DNA of 64,000 nt from Cellulophaga fucicola (GCF_900119145.1 NZ_FPIY01000004.1:62001-126000), one strand, 5' to 3'. Counted from the first letter of the stretch, positions 18,385-27,752 are shown. Notes: generated by a model from the sequence alone, not told the origin. Translations and numbers: made by a program.

Positions 18385-18744
18385 TTATGAAATTGGAGGA
18401 CGTAAAAGACTAGATACTGTGTTGTAACTATAGTTGTTTTCTGCAGAAAGTATTACAACTTTTTTTTGTGTAACAAGATTTGAGTTAACAGGCAAATCTT
18501 GATTATTTTGATGATATAGTAATTGAAACTCTGATTTTACAACACCTTGCTCATTGTGTTCTTCTTGTGTAGATTTCTCTATAGATTTCATTAAAGCACA
18601 CTTACCATTACACTCTAGTTCTGGCTTGTCTTGGTTAATACAAAGCACTGTAGAGATATAATCATAATTAACCACATAGTCCATAAACGGGAACATTGGT
18701 TTAAGGCATATTACAAATGCTATTATGAGTAAGGTTTGTTTCAC
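18385..18744 (-). CDS. small secreted Cys-containing protein near copper locus
   Basis: 119 residues. An N-terminal hydrophobic segment (2-20) looks like a signal peptide or anchor; then VLCINQDKPELECNGKCALMK gives three Cys in a short stretch, a pattern I associate with small conserved Bacteroidota proteins beside copper or heavy-metal genes. The rest is Gln/Asn/Ser-rich. It lies 227 bp upstream of MbnP on the same strand. The sequence CAAATTTA just before the start reads TAAATTTG on the minus strand, a possible -7 box, implying a very short leader. Metal handling is inference from the Cys motif and location. Confidence 0.6.
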   Translation of the reverse strand: MKQTLLIIAFVICLKPMFPFMDYVVNYDYISTVLCINQDKPELECNGKCALMKSIEKSTQEEHNEQGVVKSEFQLLYHQNNQDLPVNSNLVTQKKVVILSAENNYSYNTVSSLLRPPIS

Positions 18745-18804
18745 GCCCCAAATTTAAGACATAAAAGAATTTAAAACTAGGACATTAGTCATAAAAAGCT
18801 ACAA

Positions 18805-19275
18805 TTATATTTGTATTTGCCTATCTATTTGCTGATTTAAAGAAATAAAAGTTTCTGTTCTAGAAACCCCTTTTATTTGTTGTATCTCCTTGTTTAACAC
18901 CTGCATTAGGTGCTCGTTATCTTTACACAAAACCTTTATTAAAACAGACCAGTTACCTGTAGTATAATGGCACTCCAAAACTTCGGGGATTTTCTCTAAT
19001 TCTTTAACGGCACTTGGGTTACTCATAGCCTTATCTAAGTAAATACCAATGTAAGCCATAGTAGTATATCCCAAAACTTTTGGGTTTATTATAAATTTAG
19101 AACCAGACATTAAACCAGAAGTTTCTAGTTTACGTAAACGTTGATGAATTGCTGCTCCAGAAATACCAATATTACGCGCTATTTCTAAAATAGGTTTACG
19201 CGCATCCTCCATAAGATACCTTATAATTTTCTTGTCAATTCCGTCAATTTTAATTCTATCGTTATCTAATTTCAT
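18805..19275 (-). CDS. Lrp/AsnC family transcriptional regulator
   Basis: 156 residues. N-terminal HTH IDGIDKKIIRYLMEDARKPILEIARNIGISGAAIHQRLRKLE, then an alpha-beta RAM domain with GYTTMAYIGIYLD and VLECHYTTGNWSVLIKVLC. Family members sense amino acids and regulate amino-acid metabolism. It follows the saccharopine dehydrogenase-like gene by 48 bp on the same strand, so the two may be cotranscribed, which would suit a lysine or other amino-acid pathway regulator. Confidence 0.93.
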   Translation of the reverse strand: MKLDNDRIKIDGIDKKIIRYLMEDARKPILEIARNIGISGAAIHQRLRKLETSGLMSGSKFIINPKVLGYTTMAYIGIYLDKAMSNPSAVKELEKIPEVLECHYTTGNWSVLIKVLCKDNEHLMQVLNKEIQQIKGVSRTETFISLNQQIDRQIQI

Positions 19276-19323
19276 AAGTCTAGTTATAAATTAACCATAA
19301 ATATACCCAAATGGTATTAAATA

Positions 19324-20697
19324 CTAACTATGCTCTGCAATAGAATTGTACCCTTTATACGCTGTATTAAACTCGTTAAAAATTACACCGTGCTCTTTTA
19401 ACTCGTTTAAAATAGGCTCGTAAACTTCTTTTTTAATTGGTATTTGCACACCATAATTGGTGATTTTATTATTTAAAATTAATAAGGTTGCAATAGCTAC
19501 AGGCAAGCCAACAGTTTTTGCCATAGCTGTGTGTGTTTGGTTTTTACCCAAAACCACCATATTAGAATCTATTTGTTTTTCTTCTCCATTAAGACTGTAC
19601 CCAAATTTATGATACATCACTATCATATCCTTATCATCCTTGTCTAATGTCCAGCTTTGCTCTAATATTTCTTGTAGTATTTGTGCTGGTGTTCCGTTTT
19701 TAATTGTAATTTTTTTAGTGTCATCAAAAAGATGAAGTTCTACTAGTTTTGCCCACCTAACATCATCCTGATCTATTTTAAGATAGTGACGTAATTTAAG
19801 CTCTACAGAATCTGTTGGCGAATATTGTAAAAACAAATTGGTAAATTCTCTGTAGCTCATATTCTCAGAGTTTTCAATAGTATAGGTATCATCTGTCATT
19901 CCTAATTCTACAAGCATATTCCAAGCCTTAGAAAAACCAACACGACGCATAGTACCTCTATATAAGGTTAACACATCTTGCAAACCATATACTTCTCTGT
20001 ATTTTAAAGAATCTCTGTTTGCATACCCCTCAAACCTACCAAAACCTTTTACATCAAAAAATTCTGTTCTTCTAAACAACTTATTATAAGGTATGTATTT
20101 GTATGTGCCTTCTTGCATAAACTTAGCCGCACCACCTTGACCAGCAACTACAACGTTTCTAGGATTCCAAGTAAATTTATAATTCCATAAATTAGTATCA
20201 CTCTCTGGAGCAACCAAACCACCTGTAAAAGACTCAAACAATAACATTTTTCCGCCCTTATCTCTAATGTCATCTATAATCTGCATAGCACTCATATGGT
20301 CTATACCAGGATCAAGACCAATCTCGTTCATAAAAACAAGTTTGTTTTCTTTTACTTGCTTATCTAAACCCATTAACTCATCACTAACATAAGACGCAGT
20401 AACCAAATGCTTTTTAAAACCAACACAATCTTTAGCTACCAAAATATGCAAACTAGCAGGCAACATAGACACTACAATGGTTGCTTTTTCTATTAGCTTT
20501 TGCCTTTCTTCAATATTAAAAATATCTAAACCAACAACAGTACAGGCATTGTGACCAGCTATACTTGCTGCTATATTTTCTGGTTGCAGATCTGCAATAG
20601 TAATATGTAGTTTTTCTTCTTTAGCCTTACCTAATAAATAGTCTACTAAATAAGCTGTAGATTTTCCGGCACCCAATACAAGTATTTGTCTTAACAT
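19324..20697 (-). CDS. saccharopine dehydrogenase family protein
   Basis: 457 residues from the ATG at 20697. That start is preferred over an upstream ATG at 20784 because it places the Rossmann loop ILVLGAGKSTAYLVDYL at the extreme N-terminus and avoids reading through the promoter of the divergent gene. Other family marks are TIVVSMLPASLHILVAKDC, NEIGLDPGIDHMSAMQIID, ESFTGGLVAPESDTNLWNYK and a C-terminal PVAIATLLILN. The family includes saccharopine reductase/dehydrogenase of lysine degradation and carboxynorspermidine dehydrogenase; the GLDPGIDHM and Trp-Asn-YKFTW features favour the LYS9-like branch. The Lrp regulator just downstream supports an amino-acid role. Confidence 0.88.
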   Translation of the reverse strand: MLRQILVLGAGKSTAYLVDYLLGKAKEEKLHITIADLQPENIAASIAGHNACTVVGLDIFNIEERQKLIEKATIVVSMLPASLHILVAKDCVGFKKHLVTASYVSDELMGLDKQVKENKLVFMNEIGLDPGIDHMSAMQIIDDIRDKGGKMLLFESFTGGLVAPESDTNLWNYKFTWNPRNVVVAGQGGAAKFMQEGTYKYIPYNKLFRRTEFFDVKGFGRFEGYANRDSLKYREVYGLQDVLTLYRGTMRRVGFSKAWNMLVELGMTDDTYTIENSENMSYREFTNLFLQYSPTDSVELKLRHYLKIDQDDVRWAKLVELHLFDDTKKITIKNGTPAQILQEILEQSWTLDKDDKDMIVMYHKFGYSLNGEEKQIDSNMVVLGKNQTHTAMAKTVGLPVAIATLLILNNKITNYGVQIPIKKEVYEPILNELKEHGVIFNEFNTAYKGYNSIAEHS

Positions 20698-20714
20698 CTG
20701 TTTTATTACTTTTG
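20685..20714 (+). promoter_or_regulatory. promoter for DUF423-pckA
   Basis: TTTG (20685-20688), 18 bp, TACTTTTG (20707-20714): both Bacteroidota promoter boxes at the expected spacing, about 60 bp before the DUF423 gene. The -33 box overlaps the start of the divergent dehydrogenase gene. Confidence 0.6.
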
Positions 20715-20776
20715 ATGGTGATACTGATGAAATAATCAGTTTTGTTACATTTATAAATTTACAAACAGTTTTTGTT

Positions 20777-21163
20777 ATGAACAAAACAATTTTAGCCGCT
20801 GGAGTGTTTTTTGGACTTACTGCAGTAATTTTTGGTGCTTTTGGTGCACACGGATTAGAAGGTTTAGTTGACGCTAAATCTATAGCATCTTACAAAACAG
20901 GTACAGATTACCAGATGTACCACGCACTACTTTTACTTGCTCTAGGGCTATTACCACAGCTTGAAAAAAAGCACAAGAAACAAATATTTATATTTTTAGT
21001 AGCTGGCATAGTACTGTTTAGTTTTTCTATCTACATTTTAAGTATTGATACAATTTTAGGATTTAACGCAAAATCTATAGCACTAACAACTCCAATAGGT
21101 GGATTATTATTAATAATTGGATGGTTTTTATTAGGTTATCGTATTTTTAAACATTTTAACTAA
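20777..21163 (+). CDS. DUF423 family membrane protein
   Basis: 128 residues, four membrane helices, with the family signature FGAFGAHGLEG near residues 20-30 and YQMYHALLLLALGLL. These are small inner-membrane proteins of unknown function found across bacteria. The start codon follows a good promoter by about 60 bp. pckA begins 69 bp downstream on the same strand but has its own -7 box candidate, so cotranscription is possible rather than certain. Confidence 0.9.
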   Translation: MNKTILAAGVFFGLTAVIFGAFGAHGLEGLVDAKSIASYKTGTDYQMYHALLLLALGLLPQLEKKHKKQIFIFLVAGIVLFSFSIYILSIDTILGFNAKSIALTTPIGGLLLIIGWFLLGYRIFKHFN

Positions 21164-21201
21164 ACATTTGATAATTAAATTAGATAACCATAATTTTTTT
21201 T

Positions 21202-21209
21202 TAGCTTTG
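21202..21209 (+). promoter_or_regulatory. candidate -7 box of pckA
   Basis: TAGCTTTG fits TAnnTTTG 22 bp before the pckA ATG, giving a short leader. No clear -33 box. Confidence 0.4.
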
Positions 21210-21231
21210 CACTAACATAAAAACTTAAACT

Positions 21232-22848
21232 ATGAGCACTTATAGTCCAGACACGAAAACGATTTCGTTGGAGGAATATGGTATTACAAGCACTGACATT
21301 AATTATCAATTATCTCCGTCAGAATTGCACAAAATAACTTTAGATAAAGGTATGGGTAAAGAGGCTTCTTCTGGAGCTTTAGCAATTAATACTGGCGAAT
21401 TTACAGGTAGATCTCCTAAGGATAGATTTATTGTAAAGGACGACGTAACTGCTGAAAAAGTTTGGTGGGGAGATATTAACATTCCTTTTGCACCAGATAA
21501 ATTTGATGCACTTTACGACAAAGTCATTACTTATCTAAACGAAAAAGAACTTTATGTAAGAGATGCTTACGCATGCGCTGATAAAGATTACAAGTTAAAC
21601 ATTAGAGTAATTAACGAGCACCCTTGGGCTAACATGTTTGCTTACAACATGTTTTTAAGACCTACTACGGAAGAGTTAAAAGGCTTTGACCCAGAGTGGA
21701 CAGTTATTAATGCACCTGGTTTTATGGCAGACCCAGAAGTAGATGGTACACGCCAACACAATTTTGCAATTTTAAACTTTACAAGAAAAATTGCTTTAAT
21801 TGGTGGTACTGGTTACACAGGAGAAATTAAAAAAGGTATTTTCTCTGCGTTAAACTTTATTTTACCTGTTTACAAAGACACAATGCCTATGCACTGTTCT
21901 GCAAACGTTGGTAAAGATGGTGATACTTCTATTTTCTTTGGCCTATCTGGCACAGGTAAAACTACCTTGTCTGCAGATCCTAACAGAAAATTAATTGGTG
22001 ACGATGAGCACGGCTGGACAAATGAAAATTCTATTTTTAATTTTGAAGGTGGTTGTTACGCTAAAGTAATTAACTTATCTGCAGAAAATGAACCAGAAAT
22101 TTTTGGGGCAATTAAAAAAGGAGCAATTCTAGAAAACGTTATTATGGATGATAATGGTGTTGTAGATTTTGCAGACACCTCTATTACACAAAACACTAGA
22201 GTTAGTTACCCTATTTACAATATAGAAAACATACAAGAACCATCTATTGGTACTAACCCTAAAAACATATTCTTTTTAACTGCAGATGCTTTTGGTGTAT
22301 TGCCTCCAATATCTAAGTTAACACCTGCACAAGCAGCATACCATTTTATCTCTGGTTACACAGCTAAAGTAGCAGGTACAGAAGCTGGTGTTGTAGAGCC
22401 AGTACCATCTTTCTCTGCTTGTTTTGGCGCACCATTTATGCCATTACACCCAACTAAATACGCAGAAATGCTAAGTGCAAAAATGCAAGAAGCTGGTGTT
22501 AATGTTTGGCTAGTGAACACAGGTTGGACAGGCGGACCTTACGGTATAGGTACACGTATGAAACTTAAATACACACGCGCAATGATAAACGCTGCATTAA
22601 ATGGCGATTTAGGATTGTATTCTTATGACACATACCACATACACTCTGTATTTGGCGTAGCACAACCAAGACACTGTCCTGGAGTACCGTCAGAAGTATT
22701 GAGTCCTAAAACAACTTGGAACAACGATGAGGAGTACTACAAAACAGCTTTTAAATTATCTAACGCGTTCCGTGAAAACTTTAAAAAGTTTGAATCTTAC
22801 GCTAACGAAGAAATTAGAAGAGGTGGCCCACAACGTTACGCTTTCTAA
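21232..22848 (+). CDS. pckA: phosphoenolpyruvate carboxykinase (ATP)
   Basis: 538 residues. The kinase P-loop is FGLSGTGKTTLSADPNR, followed by GDDEHGW with the metal-binding Asp residues, and the substrate region FTGRSPKDRFIVKD near the N-terminus. NTGWTGGPYGIGTRMKL is the C-terminal nucleotide-site signature. It converts oxaloacetate and ATP to PEP and CO2, the first step of gluconeogenesis, which suits growth on amino acids or alginate-derived pyruvate. It ends at a strong terminator. Confidence 0.98.
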   Translation: MSTYSPDTKTISLEEYGITSTDINYQLSPSELHKITLDKGMGKEASSGALAINTGEFTGRSPKDRFIVKDDVTAEKVWWGDINIPFAPDKFDALYDKVITYLNEKELYVRDAYACADKDYKLNIRVINEHPWANMFAYNMFLRPTTEELKGFDPEWTVINAPGFMADPEVDGTRQHNFAILNFTRKIALIGGTGYTGEIKKGIFSALNFILPVYKDTMPMHCSANVGKDGDTSIFFGLSGTGKTTLSADPNRKLIGDDEHGWTNENSIFNFEGGCYAKVINLSAENEPEIFGAIKKGAILENVIMDDNGVVDFADTSITQNTRVSYPIYNIENIQEPSIGTNPKNIFFLTADAFGVLPPISKLTPAQAAYHFISGYTAKVAGTEAGVVEPVPSFSACFGAPFMPLHPTKYAEMLSAKMQEAGVNVWLVNTGWTGGPYGIGTRMKLKYTRAMINAALNGDLGLYSYDTYHIHSVFGVAQPRHCPGVPSEVLSPKTTWNNDEEYYKTAFKLSNAFRENFKKFESYANEEIRRGGPQRYAF

Positions 22849-22876
22849 AAAAGCAATACAATAATTTTAATTATAA

Positions 22877-22911
22877 AATCCAGAGGAGCTCGCTTCTCTG
22901 GATTTTTTTTA
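22877..22911 (+). terminator. rho-independent terminator after pckA
   Basis: Stem AATCCAGAG (22877-22885) with CTCTGGATT (22896-22904) followed by a run of T. Confidence 0.88.
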
Positions 22912-23204
22912 TTTGTCTAGTTTTATTAATTAGATAGACAATACAGTTGACATAAAAACTATCTATAACAGTGCCTACATAGCTTCATTTTAAATAAAAA
23001 TATTTCAATTAAAAAAATAAACTTAAATTGTAGGAAAAATATGAATCAAAAATAAATTACAATACATAAATAGTTTGTATCACTAAATTGTATTTGTTAC
23101 TTCGTTGCTACAATAACCAAAATGAGAAAACTTATTACTATTATACTTTCCTTATTATCTTACGCAGTATTTAAAACAAAATCAATTAGTTCTAAATAGA
23201 AAAA
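22912..23204. other. intergenic region with one very small open frame
   Basis: About 290 bp after the pckA terminator. The only candidate is a 25-codon frame at 23122-23199 encoding MRKLITIILSLLSYAVFKTK and a short tail, a hydrophobic signal-like peptide that could be real or chance. No repeat or RNA structure is evident. Confidence 0.3.
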
Positions 23205-24122
23205 ATGACATACAAAAACATACCTAAATACAGTCTAGCTATTATATTTCTAATAGCGCTATATAATTGGGTTTTACCTAACTATTTGCTGATAAGAGCT
23301 GGAGGTAGATTCTTTTTTGACACCAGAATGATAAGTATTATTGTTGTAGCTTATTTAGCTTTTTTTGTGACCAAAACAGATATTTTCTTTAACCTAAAAC
23401 TAAAAAAAGTTTTAGTAATTGGTTTACTTTATGGCTTAATAGTAGGCCCTATTGGTGATTTTAGTTACTTGCTTAATGATCTTATTTTTTTTAGAAGAAT
23501 GGAATTTGAATCATATTATATGTACCAGGTTATTTGTACTATACTCTTTACTTTCTGCTCAATTATTTTAATTTCTAAAATTAGAAAGACTAAATATTCC
23601 TTTAAAGAGCTACTCATTTGCCTTATCTGTTTTGCTATTGTTTGCAATGTTTTTCATTACATATATATAATAATTACATCCTTATTCGATTCTAATGACG
23701 GTATGGTTGGTGTGGGCGCTCATTCATTGCTTCCTTTTTACACCCCTTTTATTTCATATTTTTCTTTTAAAAATATGAATCTAGGATCCTTTTTATTTTT
23801 TATGATAAGCTCTCCTGCTATATCATTGTTGTTTGTTATATATTTCTACAGTTCGTATGTCCTATTCTTAAACTATAACAAAAAGGGTTTATACTCTTTA
23901 ATCCCTATTAAAAAGGATTTAGTCTTTCTAAAAATTTCTAAAAAACCAACCTGGTGGATTATTTTTCTATTAATTCCTTTTGTTAGAATAATTCCTAAGT
24001 ATTTTATAAATCTAGAGCTAGCAAAGCAACACAATAAAGAGGCTAGCTATGCTCTTGGGATGACATTAATACCTTGGTTTTTTTATGGTAAGCTAATTTT
24101 AAATACTAAAACCACTGAATAA
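23205..24122 (+). CDS. polytopic membrane protein, function unknown
   Basis: 305 residues, about eight hydrophobic helices (beginning near residues 9-26, 42-57, 68-88, 103-123, 134-157, 190-215 and 250-265), with positively charged loops and no recognisable family motif. The C-terminus carries HNKEASYALGMTLIPWFFYGKLILN, which resembles the end of DUF5684-type or signal-peptidase-I-associated membrane proteins, but I do not assign it. It opens a group of small, mostly secreted or membrane proteins that continues to 27619. Confidence 0.6.
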   Translation: MTYKNIPKYSLAIIFLIALYNWVLPNYLLIRAGGRFFFDTRMISIIVVAYLAFFVTKTDIFFNLKLKKVLVIGLLYGLIVGPIGDFSYLLNDLIFFRRMEFESYYMYQVICTILFTFCSIILISKIRKTKYSFKELLICLICFAIVCNVFHYIYIIITSLFDSNDGMVGVGAHSLLPFYTPFISYFSFKNMNLGSFLFFMISSPAISLLFVIYFYSSYVLFLNYNKKGLYSLIPIKKDLVFLKISKKPTWWIIFLLIPFVRIIPKYFINLELAKQHNKEASYALGMTLIPWFFYGKLILNTKTTE

Positions 24123-24149
24123 TATTTAACGAAACATATATGAGCTTTA

Positions 24150-24234
24150 AAAAAATACAGAAGAAAAGCCTAGAGTTGTAAAAGTAAACGCAGTACAATC
24201 TAAAAAGCAGATCTTGGCATTGAAATTGAATTAG
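24150..24234 (+). pseudogene. tail fragment duplicating the end of the next gene
   Basis: Read in the frame ending at TAG 24234, this stretch gives TEEKPRVVKVNAVQSKK, nearly the same as TEEKPRVVKANAVRSKK at the C-terminus of the gene at 24266. It has no start and is preceded by stops, so it is a leftover of a second, deleted copy of that gene. Confidence 0.65.
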
Positions 24235-24265
24235 TAAAAAACTATTAACTTAAACTATACCTGTT

Positions 24266-24748
24266 ATGAAAAAAGCAACTATACTATTAGCATTGATTTT
24301 AATTTCTACTATCGGATTTTCTCAAAACAAAATTGGTGGAAATGATCCAGTACCAGGAATTGATATTATCATTAAAAAAAATCCAGGAAGTAAACCTATA
24401 GTAAATACAGAAAACAACCCGTTAATTACCCAAGCAAACGATTTAAAAGAAATTTATTTAGAGAAGCTTGCTAAAGATTGGTTTAAAAATAAATCTACTC
24501 TTGCTAAAGATGACAAAGTAAGCGGCAGAAGAATTTATTTTGGTGAGTATATAGAAAACAGAATAAATGATACCAATTATGAGTTTTATAGAATTGAAGG
24601 CCACCAAGGAAAAAACAACAAAGATATTTTTACAGCATATATAGCTTTCTTAAAAAAGAAAATTACTGAAGAAAAACCTAGAGTTGTAAAAGCAAATGCA
24701 GTCCGTTCTAAAAAAAGCGCTGCCGCAGTAAAAAATAAAAAGATCTAA
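24266..24748 (+). CDS. small secreted protein, function unknown
   Basis: 160 residues with a signal peptide (1-19, cleavage likely after GFS). The mature part has no family I recognise; it is basic, with a central segment LAKDWFKNKSTLAKDDKVSGRRIYFGEY and an Ala/Lys-rich tail ending AVKNKKI. A decayed copy of the tail lies just upstream (24150-24234), which points to a tandem duplication followed by loss. Probably periplasmic or surface located. Confidence 0.6.
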   Translation: MKKATILLALILISTIGFSQNKIGGNDPVPGIDIIIKKNPGSKPIVNTENNPLITQANDLKEIYLEKLAKDWFKNKSTLAKDDKVSGRRIYFGEYIENRINDTNYEFYRIEGHQGKNNKDIFTAYIAFLKKKITEEKPRVVKANAVRSKKSAAAVKNKKI

Positions 24749-24791
24749 CAAAAAAAGAGAGCTTACCCCATAACAGTTTACTACTATTACA

Positions 24792-25420
24792 ATGTCTAAC
24801 TTAAACGAAATAAGGAAAAATTATTCAGTATTTTCTACCGACAAGCTATTACGTATTGCTAAGAAATAGATGGTTTAAAACCTGAAGCTGTTGTACTACT
24901 GCAAGAAGAGTTAATTAAGCGTAGTGAGTTAGATGAAGCTTCTAAAATAACCAAACACCTTATAAACCAAAAGAACGAGCAAGAACTAAGAAACAATTTT
25001 AATCCTGAAGATTATATTAAAAAAGAATTAAAAGCAGGTGAATCTATTGAAAACATTAAATTTAAGCTCAATACTATGGGTATAGATATGTTTGATGTAA
25101 TAAAAAAAGAGCAGTCGCAAGAAAATATAATTCTAAACTATATTGAATCTAAAAAAGCTGAAGGAGAGTCACAAGAAACAATAGATAATGACTTAAAGAA
25201 AAACTTTAATGTTGACTCTAATTACTTAAGTGAAGTACAAAATAAATTAAGAGAAAAAGGTAAAAAGAACACAACAATAGGCATTGTATTACTGGTTGTT
25301 TCTATTTTAATTAATATCTTTTTACTTACCAAAGGAAGAATAAGCATACCTGCAATATTACTTTTTGGTTTAGGAATTTGGAAGTTAGTCCAAGGCGAAC
25401 ATCAATTAAGAAAAAATTAA
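24792..25420 (+). pseudogene. frameshifted gene for a small two-helix membrane protein
   Basis: An ATG at 24792 opens MSNLNEIRKNYSVFSTDKLL then RIAKK and a stop at 24867-24869. The reading frame ending at 25420 is open from before that point and continues the same protein as EIDGLKPEAVVLLQEELIKRSEL. Restoring one base near 24861-24868 joins them into a single protein of about 209 residues. The N-terminal part follows a common flavobacterial pattern (..ST.KLL.IA...DGL.PEAV..L.EEL.KR), and the C-terminus has two membrane helices (TTIGIVLLVVSILINIFLL and ISIPAILLFGLGIWKLV). Either a real frameshift or a sequencing error; a shorter product from the ATG at 25076 is possible. Confidence 0.65.
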
Positions 25421-25582
25421 AAACTTATTTAATTAAATCCTCTTAAATTTCTAATTTACCACACAACTATTCTATTAAAAAGACGTTAGTTACTACTGTA
25501 GTGCTTATAAATTGCACTTAAACCAAACTATAAAAAAGCATATTTCTGCTTTTATAAAAAACCAAAAAACACCAAAAAAACT

Positions 25583-26161
25583 ATGGGTTACATTAAATTA
25601 ATCTTATTTGCTATTATGCTTGTTGTAGGTATAATTAGTGTTATTAGCTATTACCAAAACAAAGGTGATATAAAAAGAACCCAGTCTAGTATCTTAGAAG
25701 ATTTAACCCATGACAGAGTGTTAACAGGAAGAGAAATAGACAATTTAAAAAAACTATACAAGATTAAATTAGAACAAAACACACCTGTATATTCCATAAC
25801 AGGTACTGTTGGCTATATTGTTTTTGAAACCAATGGTCAAGGTCAAAAAGAATGGCAAATAGCAAACGTTTTAATAGCTAATAAATCTGCTAAAATTTTA
25901 GCAAAAAAAAATATTGCCCTTGAGCAATTTATTGTAGACGATAAAGATGTGAACCCTAAAATAGAAGCTCTTAATAAGGAATTGGAAGCAAATACAATAA
26001 CCGAAGAAGAAGCTACCGAAAAAGCTAATATTATTTTTGAAAAGTACATAAACAACACCATAGAATTTGTAATAGCCAATCCGTCAAAAAAAGAAAAACC
26101 AGTATACGTATTAAGTTACAAGAGTCACGAAATGATTACTCCCGTTAATTTGTTAGCTTAG
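25583..26161 (+). CDS. membrane-anchored protein, function unknown
   Basis: 192 residues. One N-terminal membrane helix (4-22, YIKLILFAIMLVVGIISVISYY) and a soluble, charged remainder with alternating strands and a helical Glu/Lys segment (IEALNKELEANTITEEEATEKAN). I recognise no family. It lies 18 bp before a signal-peptide protein and is probably part of the same transcript. Confidence 0.55.
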   Translation: MGYIKLILFAIMLVVGIISVISYYQNKGDIKRTQSSILEDLTHDRVLTGREIDNLKKLYKIKLEQNTPVYSITGTVGYIVFETNGQGQKEWQIANVLIANKSAKILAKKNIALEQFIVDDKDVNPKIEALNKELEANTITEEEATEKANIIFEKYINNTIEFVIANPSKKEKPVYVLSYKSHEMITPVNLLA

Positions 26162-26178
26162 TTTAACAAAAACAACCT

Positions 26179-26931
26179 ATGAAAACACTTTTAATTTTTA
26201 TTTTAACAATAAGCACAATGAGTTCTTTTGCACAAAAAAAAGATTCGTTAATTTCTGCTTTTGGAACCAATTTTAAACTGTATAAAAATTTAAATACAAA
26301 CAGTTTTGAGCTGCATAAAAATGATGAAAAAGTGATTTTTAAAAATCTAAAAACAGCTGTTAGGTTAAATGGCTTTTTACAGGTTTTAGACAATAAAAAT
26401 GAAATGTTTTATATTAATGAAAATGGCGCTAAAGTAAAAGAAGCTAACTTAATAACAGAAGTTTGTGGCACGGTACCAAATTACACCTATAAAATACTAC
26501 GCAAAAAAAATAGATTTATTGTAACAGAACTAGTGGGTTACGATGGAGAAGAAAACGTTGCGCCCAAAGAAATTGAAAGTATAAGTGCTGCGGGAATTGA
26601 TAAAATTAATTTTCCAAATGGAACAAAAAAAGTAACGTTTGATGCTAACGAATCTATGTTTTACGCTACAGAAATATTTTTAAATGCTGTACTACTTAGT
26701 AAAGGCAAAAAACAAGGTGTTTTATACAACAATACGGTACGTTATTTTGATGCTGTAAGCTACGTAAACGGCGTTTTAAAAGTACAGACAAACAATAAAG
26801 TTGGGTATTACAACATTACAGAAGTTACATACAAAGACTTAGAACCTTTTGCTAACGGATTGGCTAAATTTACAACCAACAACAATAAAACAGGCTATAT
26901 AGATGCTAACGGAAACGAGTATTTTGATTAA
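26179..26931 (+). CDS. secreted WG-repeat-like protein
   Basis: 250 residues with a signal peptide ending around SSFAQ (residue 19). The C-terminal half contains short repeats of the WG/KWG type: KKQGVLYNNTVRYFDAVSYVNG, NKVGYYNITEVTYKDLEPFANG, NKTGYIDANGNEYFD. Such repeats are common in Bacteroidota surface proteins of unknown role. It follows the previous gene by 17 bp and precedes a lipoprotein by 31 bp. Confidence 0.65.
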   Translation: MKTLLIFILTISTMSSFAQKKDSLISAFGTNFKLYKNLNTNSFELHKNDEKVIFKNLKTAVRLNGFLQVLDNKNEMFYINENGAKVKEANLITEVCGTVPNYTYKILRKKNRFIVTELVGYDGEENVAPKEIESISAAGIDKINFPNGTKKVTFDANESMFYATEIFLNAVLLSKGKKQGVLYNNTVRYFDAVSYVNGVLKVQTNNKVGYYNITEVTYKDLEPFANGLAKFTTNNNKTGYIDANGNEYFD

Positions 26932-26962
26932 AACATACTTAAACCTCTAATATAAAAACGGT

Positions 26963-27619
26963 ATGAAAATAAAAGCTTTACTTATACTAATCCTTACCAT
27001 TGTTTCATGTAAACAGCAAAACCAGTCAGGATTAAACTTAGAAGATTTTAAAATATCTGAAAAATCTAAAGCTCTTTTCCCTTATCAAAATAAGGAAAAT
27101 GAGCTAATTTTTAAAGATTCCTTAGGAAATAAGATCACTTATAATATTGTGAATTTTAGCAATTACAACAGGCCCAAAGAAACGACTATTCCTTCAGAGG
27201 AAACAGATAACAAAAAAACTACGTTAAAATTTACCAAGGAGTATCAAGAGATATCTTTGAAAACAAGCTCAGATGTACTTCAAGATTTTTTCTTTGAACT
27301 GGAAACCGAATTTTATTTAAAAGAAGCACTTGACTTTACAGAGCATGATCGTATGGCTTTTTACAGAGGCGGTAGCAGTACTACTGGATTAATAACCGAT
27401 ATAAAAAGTGCAGACCCTAATATTATGAACTCACAACCAAAAAATAAAGAAGAGATTATAATAAACGGTAACACATATAAGAATCTTTTAGAAGTGAAAA
27501 ATTCCGATATTATCGATTTTTACTATAGCTTAGAAAAAGGCATAATTGCAATAAATGAATATAGAGATAACAGAAAACCTAAATATTGGGTTTTAGACAG
27601 TATTATCTATAAAGAATAA
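26963..27619 (+). CDS. lipoprotein, function unknown
   Basis: 218 residues with a lipobox LTIVSC at residues 13-18. The mature protein has ENELIFKDSLGNKITYNIVNF, YQEISLKTSSDVLQDFFFELETEF and a C-terminal KGIIAINEYRDNRKPKYWVLDSI, looking like an all-beta domain. No family recognised. It is the last gene of the 23.2-27.6 kb group and converges with topB. Confidence 0.6.
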   Translation: MKIKALLILILTIVSCKQQNQSGLNLEDFKISEKSKALFPYQNKENELIFKDSLGNKITYNIVNFSNYNRPKETTIPSEETDNKKTTLKFTKEYQEISLKTSSDVLQDFFFELETEFYLKEALDFTEHDRMAFYRGGSSTTGLITDIKSADPNIMNSQPKNKEEIIINGNTYKNLLEVKNSDIIDFYYSLEKGIIAINEYRDNRKPKYWVLDSIIYKE

Positions 27620-27752
27620 AAATCTAGCTACATAAAATCAAAACTGCTTTTGTTAAATTACCTGGTTTAAAAGGAGAGCCGTATCTATCAATTTAAAATC
27701 TTAAAAAAACTATGTAATAAATTATAGCTTTATCATATAAAAACCCCAATCA

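Noticed and set aside
23122-23199. 25-codon hydrophobic open frame
   Set aside because: Too short and without supporting signals; mentioned only as content of the intergenic region.
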